Shown: positions 34,292-42,023 of the stretch, piece by piece
Numbering within the stretch: the stretch's first letter is position 1
Layout of the letters: each line of letters opens with the position of its first letter
NCBI GenBank assembly: GCA_965203985.1
Contig: CBDBDS010000012.1
Location: forward strand, 62,001-126,000
Length of the DNA: 64,000 bases
Direction: 5' to 3'
Origin: Bin87 sp965203985
GTDB lineage: Bacteria > Chloroflexota > Dehalococcoidia > Lucifugimonadales > UBA3495
Notes under the pieces: model-generated
Seen by the model: the letters and a program-made list of their open reading frames with translations, nothing else
Database searches by the model: none
Told to the model about the DNA's origin: nothing
Position numbers and translations under genes: made by a program

Positions 34292-34593
34292 GGTCGTCCT
34301 CCAAATCGGTCTTCCAAGTGATGGTCGAAATGGGCAGTGACGAGGCGCCCCTGCGCGCTGAGTATCACCTTAATCCATTGTGAAGCGTCCTCAACCCTCC
34401 CTGCAACAACCCGGGATATTCTTCCACTGGCATCGGTTTCAACCCATTCGTCATACGGATCCTCAATGATCCGCATAATCCATTCGGGACGCACTTCAGG
34501 GTGTCGTTTAAACACGTCTGTCGAGTGGATGGTTTTAGGGAGTTGGTCAAAAGCTCGCAGCAATCGCAAGTTATCGTCGGAGTCCTGGCGCAT
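34273..34593 (-). CDS. Small DUF2283-partner protein (possible toxin)
   Basis: A 106-residue protein. SGRISRVVAGRVEDASQWIKVILSAQGRLVTAHFDHHLE resembles the short proteins usually encoded with DUF2283 partners; H-F-x-H and W-x-K-V are the striking residues. It overlaps the DUF2283 gene by 19 bases, typical of coupled pairs. A toxin role is inference from context. It begins 6 bases after the GLPIVPP-type gene ends. Confidence 0.55.
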   Translation of the reverse strand: MRQDSDDNLRLLRAFDQLPKTIHSTDVFKRHPEVRPEWIMRIIEDPYDEWVETDASGRISRVVAGRVEDASQWIKVILSAQGRLVTAHFDHHLEDRFGGRPWTRNQ

Positions 34594-34599
34594 TGCACT

Positions 34600-35601
34600 T
34601 TAACTCGGCACGGCAACGCGCCGAACGACCGAGCGGCTGGAGCCCCAGGTGGCGATGAGGCTGACGAAAGCGCCGGCCATGCCGCCGCCGAGCAGCACGG
34701 TGATCCGGACGGCCTCGGGAACCACCGGAACCAGCCGGTCGTGGTCAAGCTCATGGCCCATCCGCTTCCAGCGCATCCATTCGGACGCGGGCAGCCGTGC
34801 CTTGTCGTGCAGGAAATCTGCCACTCGCTGCCGACTCCAGCCAGCGGCGGTCACATATCCCATCGCCTCAGGGCTGATTACGCAAATGACTTCCGGCATA
34901 CCCGGGCCGAAGGCCAACATGGCGTGGGCAACGGTGGTCAGGAAATCGGTCGGGTCGCGGTCTCCGTGCAGGGTTACCTGCAGGGGCGCCAGGGTGGCGA
35001 AGGCTTGCACGATGGTTGCGTCGTCGCCGTAGCCCAGTTCCGACGCCAGCGATGGCCAGGGGCTGATGGCCAGGTTCTCGGGGAAGCTGAAGGTGATCTT
35101 GCCGGCGTGGCCGAAGGTGCTGTTGTCCATCACCACCGGAACCGAGCCGTAGAAGTTGGACTTGAACAGGTTCACCGCCCGCCCGATGGCGGCGTTGGCG
35201 CGGCTGCCGTTCCCCATCATCTCAACGCCGGCGTTCATGCCGATGGTCTCGGCGTAGGGCCCGCTGACCACCGTGAGCACGGTTGCGCCGTTGGTGGACG
35301 TGCTGCTGGCGTGGAGGTTGAAGCTTCGATCCGTGATCGCCGACAGCGCCGCCATGACCACCGGGAAATGTTCTGGCCGACAGCCGGCCATCACCGCGTT
35401 CACCGCCGCCTTGCCGGCCGTGAACCGCTTCTGCCGGATGATCTCCGTGCCCAGGTCGTGGTCGGCGCCGACCCCGGCGTAATCCAGCATGGCCTGCACC
35501 CGGTCGGGAACGGGCGGGACGATAGGCAAGCCGTCGGTGAGGCCGTTGGCGAAGAAGTAATCCTGGGCGTCATTCCAGTCGGTGAAGCTGAGGTTGGTCA
35601 T
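34600..35601 (-). CDS. GLPIVPP/AGCRPE-motif protein, copy 1 (UGSC-associated)
   Basis: A 333-residue soluble protein, paralogous to 46629-47702. Shared blocks: GLTDGLPIVPPV near the N-terminus, AAVNAVMAGCRPEHFPVVMAAL with the only conserved Cys, GPYAETIGMNAG, and SRANAAIGRAVNLFKSNFYG. I know this type from Chloroflexota and other environmental genomes near UGSC-family genes but no function is established. AAAGGAT precedes the ATG. It begins 4 bases after the DnaC-like gene ends and lies upstream of the UGSC gene on the same strand. The conserved Cys may be a partner thiol for Sec; that is a hypothesis. Confidence 0.65.
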   Translation of the reverse strand: MTNLSFTDWNDAQDYFFANGLTDGLPIVPPVPDRVQAMLDYAGVGADHDLGTEIIRQKRFTAGKAAVNAVMAGCRPEHFPVVMAALSAITDRSFNLHASSTSTNGATVLTVVSGPYAETIGMNAGVEMMGNGSRANAAIGRAVNLFKSNFYGSVPVVMDNSTFGHAGKITFSFPENLAISPWPSLASELGYGDDATIVQAFATLAPLQVTLHGDRDPTDFLTTVAHAMLAFGPGMPEVICVISPEAMGYVTAAGWSRQRVADFLHDKARLPASEWMRWKRMGHELDHDRLVPVVPEAVRITVLLGGGMAGAFVSLIATWGSSRSVVRRVAVPS

Positions 35602-35605
35602 ATGC

Positions 35606-37048
35606 TTATCCTTTCATGGAATTATTCCCTTTGCGATAGTCAGGCCCGGACATGGGGACTCGAAGTACCACGTCGCGGTCTCCCAAGCGTGACGCTATTC
35701 GTGGACGCGACGACTCGATTTCGCCAAAATCCAACGACGTCGTGACGATAGTTGGCAATCGATCTTCGTATCGGTAGTTGATAATTTGGAACAATTTGTC
35801 CTCGGCAAATGGAGTGCTGCGTTCGGAGCCGAAGTCATCCAGGACCAATAAATCGGCAGTTTTGATGCGATCTAACAGGTCTTCGGGTAATGTCGGATTA
35901 TCTGGCGCGTAGGCAGACCGCAAATGGTCCAGCAAATCGGAAGCCGTAGCAAAGAATACAGTATCTCCTGTCTCTTCGCGCTTTAGGGCTGCGGCAACGG
36001 CTAGGTGTGTCTTACCGACCCCGACCGGTCCCGTCAACAGTCTCCATTCTCTACGACGCCTATCCCAGTCTTGATCGCCGATGGGTCCTATCGACATCCG
36101 ACTCCAGAACTCCATATTGTCATATGCGAACCCCAAGCTTTGACTTTCCTCATCTCCCAAACTGCCCCTGCCGGCCCGGTTGAACGAATCCATGGTCATG
36201 CGATTACGCATCCCGCTGGGTATCGATCCGAACTCTGCCCTTTGACCGGAATTTGTCCTTTCTAGGCGATGCGTCCGAGCAAATCCGTCTGCGGTATCCA
36301 AGCGGCTGCGCAAAAAATCTTCGAGGTGTCTGAACTCGCCCCGCACCGTGATAACAGTTGGTAAACGGGATGCGTGACGGTAAGCCAATAGCTGTAGCAA
36401 CTTATCGTGTCCCCAAGGAGACGAGGGACGTGCGGGCAGGTCGTCCAGAACGAGAAGTTGCGCCTCGCGTACCTGACTGAAGAGGTCGATGAAGCTGTCT
36501 TCAGCGTCTGCATCAAATCCGCCTCGAAGGTAATCCAGTAGGTCAGCCGCCGTGACGAACAGAGCCGCTTTCTCCAACTCAATTTGCCGGTTGGCGATAG
36601 CCGCCGCCAACCACGTTTTGCCTGTACCGCTGGGCCCGGTGAAAGTAATCCAGCCGTCGGGCTCGTCGGCGTAGTCTTGTGCAGCCTTGAATGCGCTATC
36701 GAATGCTGCACGATCAACTGCCACATCGATGAACTGTTCGGGCCGACTAGATGCGAACGTGCACCGTCGCAAAGGACCCAAGTTACTGTAACGTTCGAGG
36801 GCTTCGATGCGCGTGTTTTTGTCGACACGAGAACCTTGACATCTGCATGGGATCGGTTGACCGAAATCTGAGTGCCATAATGGTACTCTTCTCGTCACCC
36901 ACCCGACACCCGCGCAGATATCGCAGGATGCACTACGGTCGGATCTCGTCGGTCTCCCACGGTAGCCGTCCGTATCGCTCACGGTAGTCGTCCAAGTCTC
37001 TCTTGCGGCTATCCGTCGCAGTATCGTCCCGAGGCTTTCCATGCTCAT
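35606..37048 (-). CDS. DnaC/DnaI-like helicase loader with two tandem AAA+ modules
   Basis: A 480-residue protein. Cys42/45/68/70 form a probable N-terminal zinc site, as in DnaI. Two ATPase modules follow: Walker A GPSGTGKTW (138-146) with Walker B LLVLDD (198-203), and Walker A GPVGVGKTH (340-348) with Walker B LLVLDD (400-405). Classical loaders have one module of about 250 residues. The chosen start overlaps dnaD by 116 bases; GTG at 36982 (residue 23) is a plausible shorter start. Downstream of dnaB and dnaD, it presumably loads DnaB at origins or forks. Confidence 0.85.
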   Translation of the reverse strand: MSMESLGTILRRIAARETWTTTVSDTDGYRGRPTRSDRSASCDICAGVGWVTRRVPLWHSDFGQPIPCRCQGSRVDKNTRIEALERYSNLGPLRRCTFASSRPEQFIDVAVDRAAFDSAFKAAQDYADEPDGWITFTGPSGTGKTWLAAAIANRQIELEKAALFVTAADLLDYLRGGFDADAEDSFIDLFSQVREAQLLVLDDLPARPSSPWGHDKLLQLLAYRHASRLPTVITVRGEFRHLEDFLRSRLDTADGFARTHRLERTNSGQRAEFGSIPSGMRNRMTMDSFNRAGRGSLGDEESQSLGFAYDNMEFWSRMSIGPIGDQDWDRRRREWRLLTGPVGVGKTHLAVAAALKREETGDTVFFATASDLLDHLRSAYAPDNPTLPEDLLDRIKTADLLVLDDFGSERSTPFAEDKLFQIINYRYEDRLPTIVTTSLDFGEIESSRPRIASRLGDRDVVLRVPMSGPDYRKGNNSMKG

Positions 37049-37700
37049 GGCGTCCTTCTCTCATCCATCGCCGGAGAATGGAACTTACGTATCCCCAACT
37101 CCGTCCATTGTGTTCAATAGCTTCGGTTATCGCGTCCTCGATCCACGAAACCGGGTACTCCTCTTCCGCCGCCCGCAACTGCTCCGCAATGCTGTGGCCG
37201 TAGGGGCCGATGTGCTGCTCGTATAACGCGAATATGTTAGCACGCGGTTCCTCGGTTGTCGGCGGCCGCGGCAACCGTTCCGACGCATTGGCGTCCGCTG
37301 GTCCGGTCAGGTCTGCGGCGTTCAACTCCGTGACACCCGCGCTCTCCAGGTAGTTGCGACAATTCTGGTCGTTCAGCAGAACCCGTATGGCTCCGACGTT
37401 CCGCACCGCTGCCAGCGTGCGGCGATCAACCGCAGCCGCTAGGCCGTTGCGGATGCGATGTTCCGTGTGGTTGGACAGCGCCGCGCCCAACACCCGGTCG
37501 TCCAGCAGGTCTTCCAGGGGAATCGATGCTGGAACCGACCGGCGCCGGGGTTCGTCCGCCAACAGGGCCAGCGCCCGCAGCGTCACCTTGAGCTCGACGA
37601 TGTCGTCAATGTCGGCCAGCCATTGCGCCATGGCCGCCGCCGGTATCGGGATCCGGCGTGCGTTGGCCGGCAGCGTCGCTTTGCCAGCGACATCGTCCAT
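36933..37700 (-). CDS. dnaD: DnaD-domain replication protein
   Basis: A 255-residue protein. The N-terminal 100 residues look like a winged-helix module (ALALLADEPRRRSVPASIPLEDLL). The C-terminal NIFALYEQHIGPYGHSIAEQL with SWIEDAITEAIEHNGRSWGYVSSILRRWMREG is a DnaD/DnaB_2 domain, with its Y-x3-I-x3-W motif (YVSSILRRW). It remodels DNA during initiation and connects DnaA to the helicase loader. It sits between dnaB and the DnaC-like gene, one base after dnaB ends, which supports a primosome role. Confidence 0.85.
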   Translation of the reverse strand: MDDVAGKATLPANARRIPIPAAAMAQWLADIDDIVELKVTLRALALLADEPRRRSVPASIPLEDLLDDRVLGAALSNHTEHRIRNGLAAAVDRRTLAAVRNVGAIRVLLNDQNCRNYLESAGVTELNAADLTGPADANASERLPRPPTTEEPRANIFALYEQHIGPYGHSIAEQLRAAEEEYPVSWIEDAITEAIEHNGRSWGYVSSILRRWMREGRHEHGKPRDDTATDSRKRDLDDYRERYGRLPWETDEIRP

Positions 37701-39086
37701 CTAGGCTACGGACTCCTCGTAGCGTGCCAATTCGTCGAACCGCATCAGGTTGTCCCGGAAGTAGAGGTGGAAACTTCCGGTGGGGCCGTGGCGGTGCTTG
37801 GCCACGATCAGCTCAACCAGGTTGCGCGGGTAGGGGCGGCCGGGCGCGTGCTGCTCCCACTCTTCCTCGGTGAAGTTGCGGTCCTCACGGTAGAGGAAGG
37901 TCACCACGTCGGCGTCCTGCTCGATGCTGCCGCTGTCGCGCAGGTCGGAAAGCTGCGGGCGATGTCCGGGCCGATTTTCCACCACCCGGCTGAGTTGCGA
38001 GCAGGTGAACACCGGCACGTTCAGGTCCCGGGCCATGCCCTTGAGGGACCGGGAAATCTCGCTGATTTCCTGCACCCGGTTCTCGCCATACCCCTGCCGC
38101 CGCCCGCCGCCCGTGATCAGCTGGAGGTAGTCGACCACCAGGAAGTCCAGGCCGTGTTCCAGTTGCAGCCGTTGCGCTTTGCTCCGCATGTCCATGGTAG
38201 TCTGGAACGGGGTGTCGTCTATGAAGATGGGAAGGCCGGAGAGCAGGCCGACCGCGTCCGAGATCACGTTCTGCTCGGCTTCCGACAACAGGCCGAGTCG
38301 CAGGCGGTGGGAGTCGACGCCCGACTCCGCGACGAGCATGCGCATGGCCACCTGCTCGCGGCTCATCTCCAGGCTGAAGATGCCGCAGGTCTGGCCGGCC
38401 TTTGCGGCATTGGTGCAGATGTTGAGGGCCAGGCTGCTCTTGCCCAGGCCGGGGCGCGCGCCCACGATGAGCAGATCAGACCGCTGCATCCCGCCCAGCA
38501 GGCTGTCGAGGTCGCTGTAGCCGCTCTGGAGAGGCGGTTCGTCGGTCAGCGAAACGTCGCCGATGTCCCCCTGCAGGTACACGTCCAGCACCGAGCTCAG
38601 TGGTATGAAGCCCCGGTCATCGGCCGCGGGGCGCACGCCAAACAAGACCTCCACCGACTGGCGCATGGTCTCGTCCACATCCGAGCTCTCGTCGAACCCC
38701 AGCTCGGCGATGCGGTTTCCCGCTTGGATGATCCGCCGCTTGGCTGCGGTCTCGGCGACGATGGCGGCGTAGTGCTCGACGTTGACCGACGTGGGCGTTC
38801 CGGCGATGAGCCTCCCCAAGTAGGGCAGTCCGCCCACTTGCTCCAGTTGTCCCTGGGTTTGCAGCTCCCGGGCGATGGTGATCTGGTCGATGGCCTCCTG
38901 GCGGGAGAAAACCGCCAGACAGGCGGCAAAACTGAACCGGTTCCACGAGTGATAGAAGTCCTCGGGCTTGAGCAGCGGCGTCACCCGATGCAGCGCTTCG
39001 CCATCGATGAGCAGCGCACCCAGTACTGCGGCCTCGGCCTCAAGATCGCGGGGCAATTGCCGTTCGCTGTACGGGTCGGCGTTCAC
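37701..39086 (-). CDS. dnaB: Replicative DNA helicase
   Basis: A 461-residue hexameric helicase. The N-terminal domain (LPRDLEAEAAVLGALLID...FYHSWNRFSFAACL) and RecA-like domain (GARPGLGKSSLALNICTNAA Walker A; FLVVDYLQLITGG Walker B; CSQLSR; RPQLSDLRDSGSIEQDADVV) are complete. No intein is present. The next gene on the strand, dnaD, begins one base after its stop, and rplI precedes it, an order familiar from many Gram-positive and Chloroflexota genomes. Confidence 0.97.
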   Translation of the reverse strand: MNADPYSERQLPRDLEAEAAVLGALLIDGEALHRVTPLLKPEDFYHSWNRFSFAACLAVFSRQEAIDQITIARELQTQGQLEQVGGLPYLGRLIAGTPTSVNVEHYAAIVAETAAKRRIIQAGNRIAELGFDESSDVDETMRQSVEVLFGVRPAADDRGFIPLSSVLDVYLQGDIGDVSLTDEPPLQSGYSDLDSLLGGMQRSDLLIVGARPGLGKSSLALNICTNAAKAGQTCGIFSLEMSREQVAMRMLVAESGVDSHRLRLGLLSEAEQNVISDAVGLLSGLPIFIDDTPFQTTMDMRSKAQRLQLEHGLDFLVVDYLQLITGGGRRQGYGENRVQEISEISRSLKGMARDLNVPVFTCSQLSRVVENRPGHRPQLSDLRDSGSIEQDADVVTFLYREDRNFTEEEWEQHAPGRPYPRNLVELIVAKHRHGPTGSFHLYFRDNLMRFDELARYEESVA

Positions 39087-39154
39087 GGCGTACCGGTCCT
39101 TTCTCAGATAGCCGCAGCAAGATACGCTGCGACGAGTTGGCGGAGACTAGCGAA

Positions 39155-39604
39155 TTATTCTTCCACCGCCGCGATGACGTTGATGGTCGCGCGAATCTCG
39201 CTGGACAGGTTCAGCACGACTTCGTACTCACCGGGCTCGCGGATGGGTTCGACGTTGTTGGTGATGCGGCGGTCGATGTCGCGCTCCAGGGTCTCGCCCA
39301 CGGCGTCCGCGATCCTGGCCCCGCTGATGGCTCCGTAATAGCGGCCGGTAGGGGTGATCCTGCCCGGGATGGTGACCGTGAGGTTGTCCAACGCCTCGGC
39401 CAGTTCCTCCACGACCTGCGTTTCCCGCGCCCGCTGCTGGTCGCCTTCAACCTTGATCTTGTCCAGGCGCTTCATCGTCTCGTCGGTGGCGATTTCGGCC
39501 AGGCCCTTGGGCAGCAGGTAGTTGCGGGCGTAGCCGCGCGAGACACGTTTGACCTCGCCGGCCCGCGCCTGGTCGGGAACGTCGTGCAGGAACAGCATCA
39601 TCAT
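39155..39604 (-). CDS. rplI: 50S ribosomal protein L9
   Basis: A 149-residue protein binding 23S rRNA. MMLFLHDVPDQARAGEVKRVSRGYARNYLLPKGLAEIAT is the characteristic N domain; the C domain starts at about residue 75. AGAGG precedes three consecutive ATG codons (39604, 39601, 39598). A frame extension to 39727 is not needed. It heads the rplI-dnaB-dnaD-dnaC set. Confidence 0.95.
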   Translation of the reverse strand: MMMLFLHDVPDQARAGEVKRVSRGYARNYLLPKGLAEIATDETMKRLDKIKVEGDQQRARETQVVEELAEALDNLTVTIPGRITPTGRYYGAISGARIADAVGETLERDIDRRITNNVEPIREPGEYEVVLNLSSEIRATINVIAAVEE

Positions 39605-39697
39605 GGGGAGGGCCTCTCTATACTTGCCGCAGCCGGCAGTGGTTCGTCTGACCACGCCGGCATTCGCAATCTGTCTGGATCCGATTGTAGGTTCAAC

Positions 39698-39703
39698 ATT
39701 ATA
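39698..39703 (-). promoter_or_regulatory. -10 element upstream of rplI
   Basis: TATAAT on the minus strand, about 95 bases before the rplI start, between rplI and the inverted repeat at 39767. No clear -35. Confidence 0.4.
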
Positions 39704-39766
39704 GACCATCCGAGTTCCGGGCGGCACGGGCTGCTGTCACCGGAGCAGGGCCTGTGCCAAGTCATC

Positions 39767-39854
39767 GTCAGAAGCAGGATTACCAGGATTAGAGGATTTT
39801 CGGGATTTAAGAACATCCTGAAAATCTCAAAATCCGGCAAATCCTGCTTCTGAC
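39767..39854. repeat. Terminal-inverted-repeat element, copy 2
   Basis: GTCAGAAGCAGGATT at the left is the exact complement of AATCCTGCTTCTGAC at the right, and the interior continues as an imperfect palindrome. The flanks are themselves complementary (GGCCTGTGCCAAGTC against GACTTTGCACAGGCC, one mismatch). Related to 1594-1707. Confidence 0.75.
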
Positions 39855-39987
39855 TGTTGCCGCCGGGATGGACTTTGCACAGGCCCGGCGTCACCGGAGA
39901 TGCCGATGTGGTGCCGCGATCTCGTCGAGGCGCCCGGTGCGTTAGAATGGGCCGAAATCAACACCGCGCCAATTCGGGAGGAACCCC

Positions 39988-40653
39988 ATGTCTTTCTGCG
40001 ACGAGATCGAGCTAGAGTCCCAGCAACAACGCGACGCCATGGCGTTCCATCCGTTCGTGCAGGGTATCGGCGATGGCACCCTCCCCTTGGACCGGTTCAA
40101 GCACTTCATCACCCAGGACTACGTCTATCTCATCGATTTCGCCCGCGTCCTCGCCCTCGCCGCAGCCAAGGCTCCGGACCTGCCGGCCATGTCGTGGTTT
40201 GCCCGCGCAGTCGACTACATCCTGAACACCGAGATGGACCTGCACCGTTCGTACTGTGCCCAGTTCGGCATCACCGAGGCCGAGTTGGACGCGACCCGGC
40301 ACGCGCCGACCTGTTACTCGTACACCAGCTACTTGCTTCGCGTCGCCCACCAGGGATCTTTCGGCGAGGTGGTTGCCGCCGTGCTGCCCTGCATCTGGGG
40401 GTACTGGCGCGTGGGCGAACGGTTGGCCGACCAGGGGCTCCCGGACCACGCCGGCTATGCGCAGTGGATCGAGATGTACGCCGCCGCCGAGCAGCAGTCG
40501 GTGGCGGAGGAGTGCCGCGCCATCTGCGACCGCATCGCCGCCACGGCCGGGTCGGCTGAGATCGCCGCCATGAAAGAGGCGTACATCACCTGCACCCGCT
40601 ACGAGCAGGCCTTCTGGGAGATGGGCTGGACGCTGGAGGACTGGCCGGTCTAA
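39988..40653 (+). CDS. tenA: TenA/thiaminase II family protein
   Basis: A 221-residue all-helical protein. HPFVQGIGDGTLPLDRFKHFITQDYVYLIDF, PTCYSYTSYLLRVAHQG, AAVLPCIWGYWRVGERLA and CTRYEQAFWEMGW are the family blocks; the YEQ Glu is the expected catalytic acid. The nucleophilic Cys of thiaminase II may be the one in VLPCIWGY. It probably salvages degraded thiamin (aminopyrimidine hydrolysis). GGAGGAA precedes the ATG. No other thiamin gene and no TPP riboswitch is nearby. Confidence 0.9.
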   Translation: MSFCDEIELESQQQRDAMAFHPFVQGIGDGTLPLDRFKHFITQDYVYLIDFARVLALAAAKAPDLPAMSWFARAVDYILNTEMDLHRSYCAQFGITEAELDATRHAPTCYSYTSYLLRVAHQGSFGEVVAAVLPCIWGYWRVGERLADQGLPDHAGYAQWIEMYAAAEQQSVAEECRAICDRIAATAGSAEIAAMKEAYITCTRYEQAFWEMGWTLEDWPV

Positions 40654-40699
40654 TCGCTCGAATGGTTCGACCGGGTCCGCCGGCACTGCGGGTTCCTGG

Positions 40700-40771
40700 T
40701 CGGGGTGGGCAGATTCGAACTGCCGATCTCCTGCTCCCAAAGCAGGCGCCTTGCCGCTAGGCCACACCCCG
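40700..40771 (-). tRNA. tRNA-Pro (anticodon TGG)
   Basis: A 72-nt cloverleaf: acceptor CGGGGTG/CACCCCG, anticodon stem CCTGC/GCAGG with loop TTTGGGA, T arm GGCAG-TTCGAAT-CTGCC, discriminator A. CCA is not encoded. The first acceptor pair C1-G72 is typical of bacterial tRNA-Pro. Confidence 0.95.
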
Positions 40772-40808
40772 ATGTCCTTGCCACCATCGGCCCGGCGATC
40801 CGACAAAG

Positions 40809-40880
40809 TACCCCCGCGGAGACTCGAACTCCGGTCTCTGGCTCCGGAGGCCAGCACTCTATCCACTGAGCTACGGGGGC
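40809..40880 (-). tRNA. tRNA-Arg (anticodon CCG)
   Basis: A 72-nt cloverleaf: acceptor GCCCCCG pairs with CGGGGGT (one G-U pair), anticodon stem CTGGC/GCCAG with loop CTCCGGA, T loop TTCGAGT, discriminator A. CCA is not encoded. Confidence 0.95.
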
Positions 40881-40887
40881 ACTTTTG

Positions 40888-40915
40888 ATTTTAGCACAAC
40901 TGCCCGGCGCGACAA
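40888..40915 (-). promoter_or_regulatory. Predicted promoter for tRNA-Arg/tRNA-Pro
   Basis: Minus strand: TTGTCG (40910-40915), a 16-bp spacer and TGC-TAAAAT with the -10 at 40888-40893, 8 bases before tRNA-Arg. Confidence 0.55.
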
Positions 40916-41001
40916 TTCGCGTTGCCGGATCAGTGATCATGCCGACCGTATGCGAACCTCCGCGGGCCCCGGCTGGCCAGGCTCGTGAGACGGTCAGCAA
41001 A

Positions 41002-41027
41002 AAACGGCTCACCAACGTGAGCCGTTT
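41002..41027 (-). terminator. Rho-independent terminator after tRNA-Asp
   Basis: An 11-bp perfect stem AAACGGCTCAC/GTGAGCCGTTT with a 4-nt loop; on the minus strand the stem is followed by TTTTTTGC. Confidence 0.85.
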
Positions 41028-41042
41028 CAAGAATTGCAGTGG

Positions 41043-41115
41043 CGACCCGGAGCGGATTCGAACCGCCGATCTCTGCCTTGACAGGGCAGTATGTTAACCG
41101 CTACACCACCGGGCC
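41043..41115 (-). tRNA. tRNA-Asp (anticodon GTC)
   Basis: A 73-nt cloverleaf: acceptor GGCCCGG/CCGGGTC, anticodon stem CTGCC/GGCAG with loop CTGTCAA, T loop TTCGAAT, discriminator G as expected for tRNA-Asp. CCA is not encoded. Confidence 0.95.
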
Positions 41116-41120
41116 ACAAA

Positions 41121-41177
41121 ACACGCGAATTCCTCGCGTGTGCAATTATTGTAGTCAGCAGCCCTTGGTATTGTCAA
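41121..41177 (-). promoter_or_regulatory. Predicted promoter and leader hairpin of tRNA-Asp
   Basis: Minus strand: a perfect -35 TTGACA (41172-41177), an 18-bp spacer and -10 TACAAT (41148-41153). Between it and the tRNA is an 8-bp hairpin ACACGCGA/TCGCGTGT (41121-41141). Confidence 0.7.
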
Positions 41178-41192
41178 ACAGATTTCCAAACT

Positions 41193-41374
41193 GTAAGTGT
41201 TCAGAATCCAGGAGGTTGTCATTGCGAGGCGCTTGCGCCGTGGCAATCTCGACGCCGTGGCAGCAATGTCTGCCCCAACCGACTCCCCTACGCCAACTAG
41301 ATTGCCGCGCTGCGCTCGCAATGACAAGGGTGGGCGCTCGCAATGACCCTTTTCCTGCCAGTCTGAACAGTTAC
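41193..41374. repeat. Dispersed repeat with terminal inverted ends, copy A
   Basis: Ends GTAAGTGTTCAGA and TCTGAACAGTTAC are inverted repeats. The interior contains GTCATTGCGAGGCGC, GTGGCAATCTCGACGCCGTG and GATTGCCGCGCTGCGCTCGC with GCAATGAC, forming nested palindromes. Copy B is at 59413-59572; a partial copy is at 32075-32151. There is no coding capacity. Confidence 0.75.
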
Positions 41375-41423
41375 TCCAAACTTGTGGATATGCCCCGGTC
41401 AATCGACCGCGCCGATGGCCGGC

Positions 41424-41429
41424 TATAAT
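41424..41429 (+). promoter_or_regulatory. -10 element for the carbonic anhydrase-like gene
   Basis: TATAAT, 32 bases before the TTG start; no convincing -35. Confidence 0.4.
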
Positions 41430-41461
41430 TGCCGGAACCGATAACCAACAGGAGGAACCCC

Positions 41462-41986
41462 TTGATTCGCAGCATTGACGGCAAGTCGCCGCAAATCCAC
41501 CCCAGCGTGTTCGTCAGCGAGGCCGCGTATATCGTCGGCGACGTGATAATCGGCGAGGGGACCAGCATCTGGCCGGGCGCGGTGATACGGGCCGACTATG
41601 GCCAGATCGTCATTGGCAAGAACTGTTCCATTCAGGACAACTGCGTCCTGCACACCGACGACTACCTGGAACTGGGCGACAACGTGCTGATGACCCACGG
41701 CGCGGTAATCCACGGCGGCATCGTCGGCAACAACGTGATGGTCGGGGTCAACGCCGTTTGCCTGGAGGACTGCAAGGTAGGCGACTACGTGCTCATCGGC
41801 GCTGGCGCCATCGTCACGGGAACGCCCATCCCCAACGAATCGCTGGTGGTCGGCGTACCAGGCCGGATCCGGGAACTGCCCGAGGTGCACCGGAAGCGAC
41901 TGGAGAACCCGACCGCGCGCTACCAGGAAAACGGCCGGCGCTTCATCGCCGCCGGGCTGGGCCTGCAAATTCCCGAATCAGACTGA
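41462..41986 (+). CDS. Gamma-carbonic anhydrase-like (left-handed beta-helix) protein
   Basis: A 174-residue hexapeptide-repeat protein. AYIVGDVIIGEGTSIWPGAVIRADYGQIVIGKNCSIQDNCVLHTDD and LMTHGAVIHGGIVGNNVMVG are the gamma-CA/YrdA/PaaY blocks. His in VLHTD and the two His of THGAVIHGG are the expected metal ligands. The start is TTG 41462, because AGGAGGAA lies 8 bases upstream. Activity as a carbonic anhydrase is uncertain, as many family members are inactive. Convergent with dnaE. Confidence 0.85.
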   Translation: MIRSIDGKSPQIHPSVFVSEAAYIVGDVIIGEGTSIWPGAVIRADYGQIVIGKNCSIQDNCVLHTDDYLELGDNVLMTHGAVIHGGIVGNNVMVGVNAVCLEDCKVGDYVLIGAGAIVTGTPIPNESLVVGVPGRIRELPEVHRKRLENPTARYQENGRRFIAAGLGLQIPESD

Positions 41987-42023
41987 GCCTCCGCCTATGG
42001 CGAGGGCCGGCGAATGGCGAGTC

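Noticed and set aside
37458..39338. 626-codon open frame on the plus strand
   Set aside because: It is antisense to dnaB and dnaD; no recognisable domain, and the composition is that of a shadow.
39855..39987. TPP riboswitch upstream of tenA
   Set aside because: No CTGAGA or ACCTGA-type motifs are present; only an inverted-repeat flank and a TTAGAAT -10-like element are seen.
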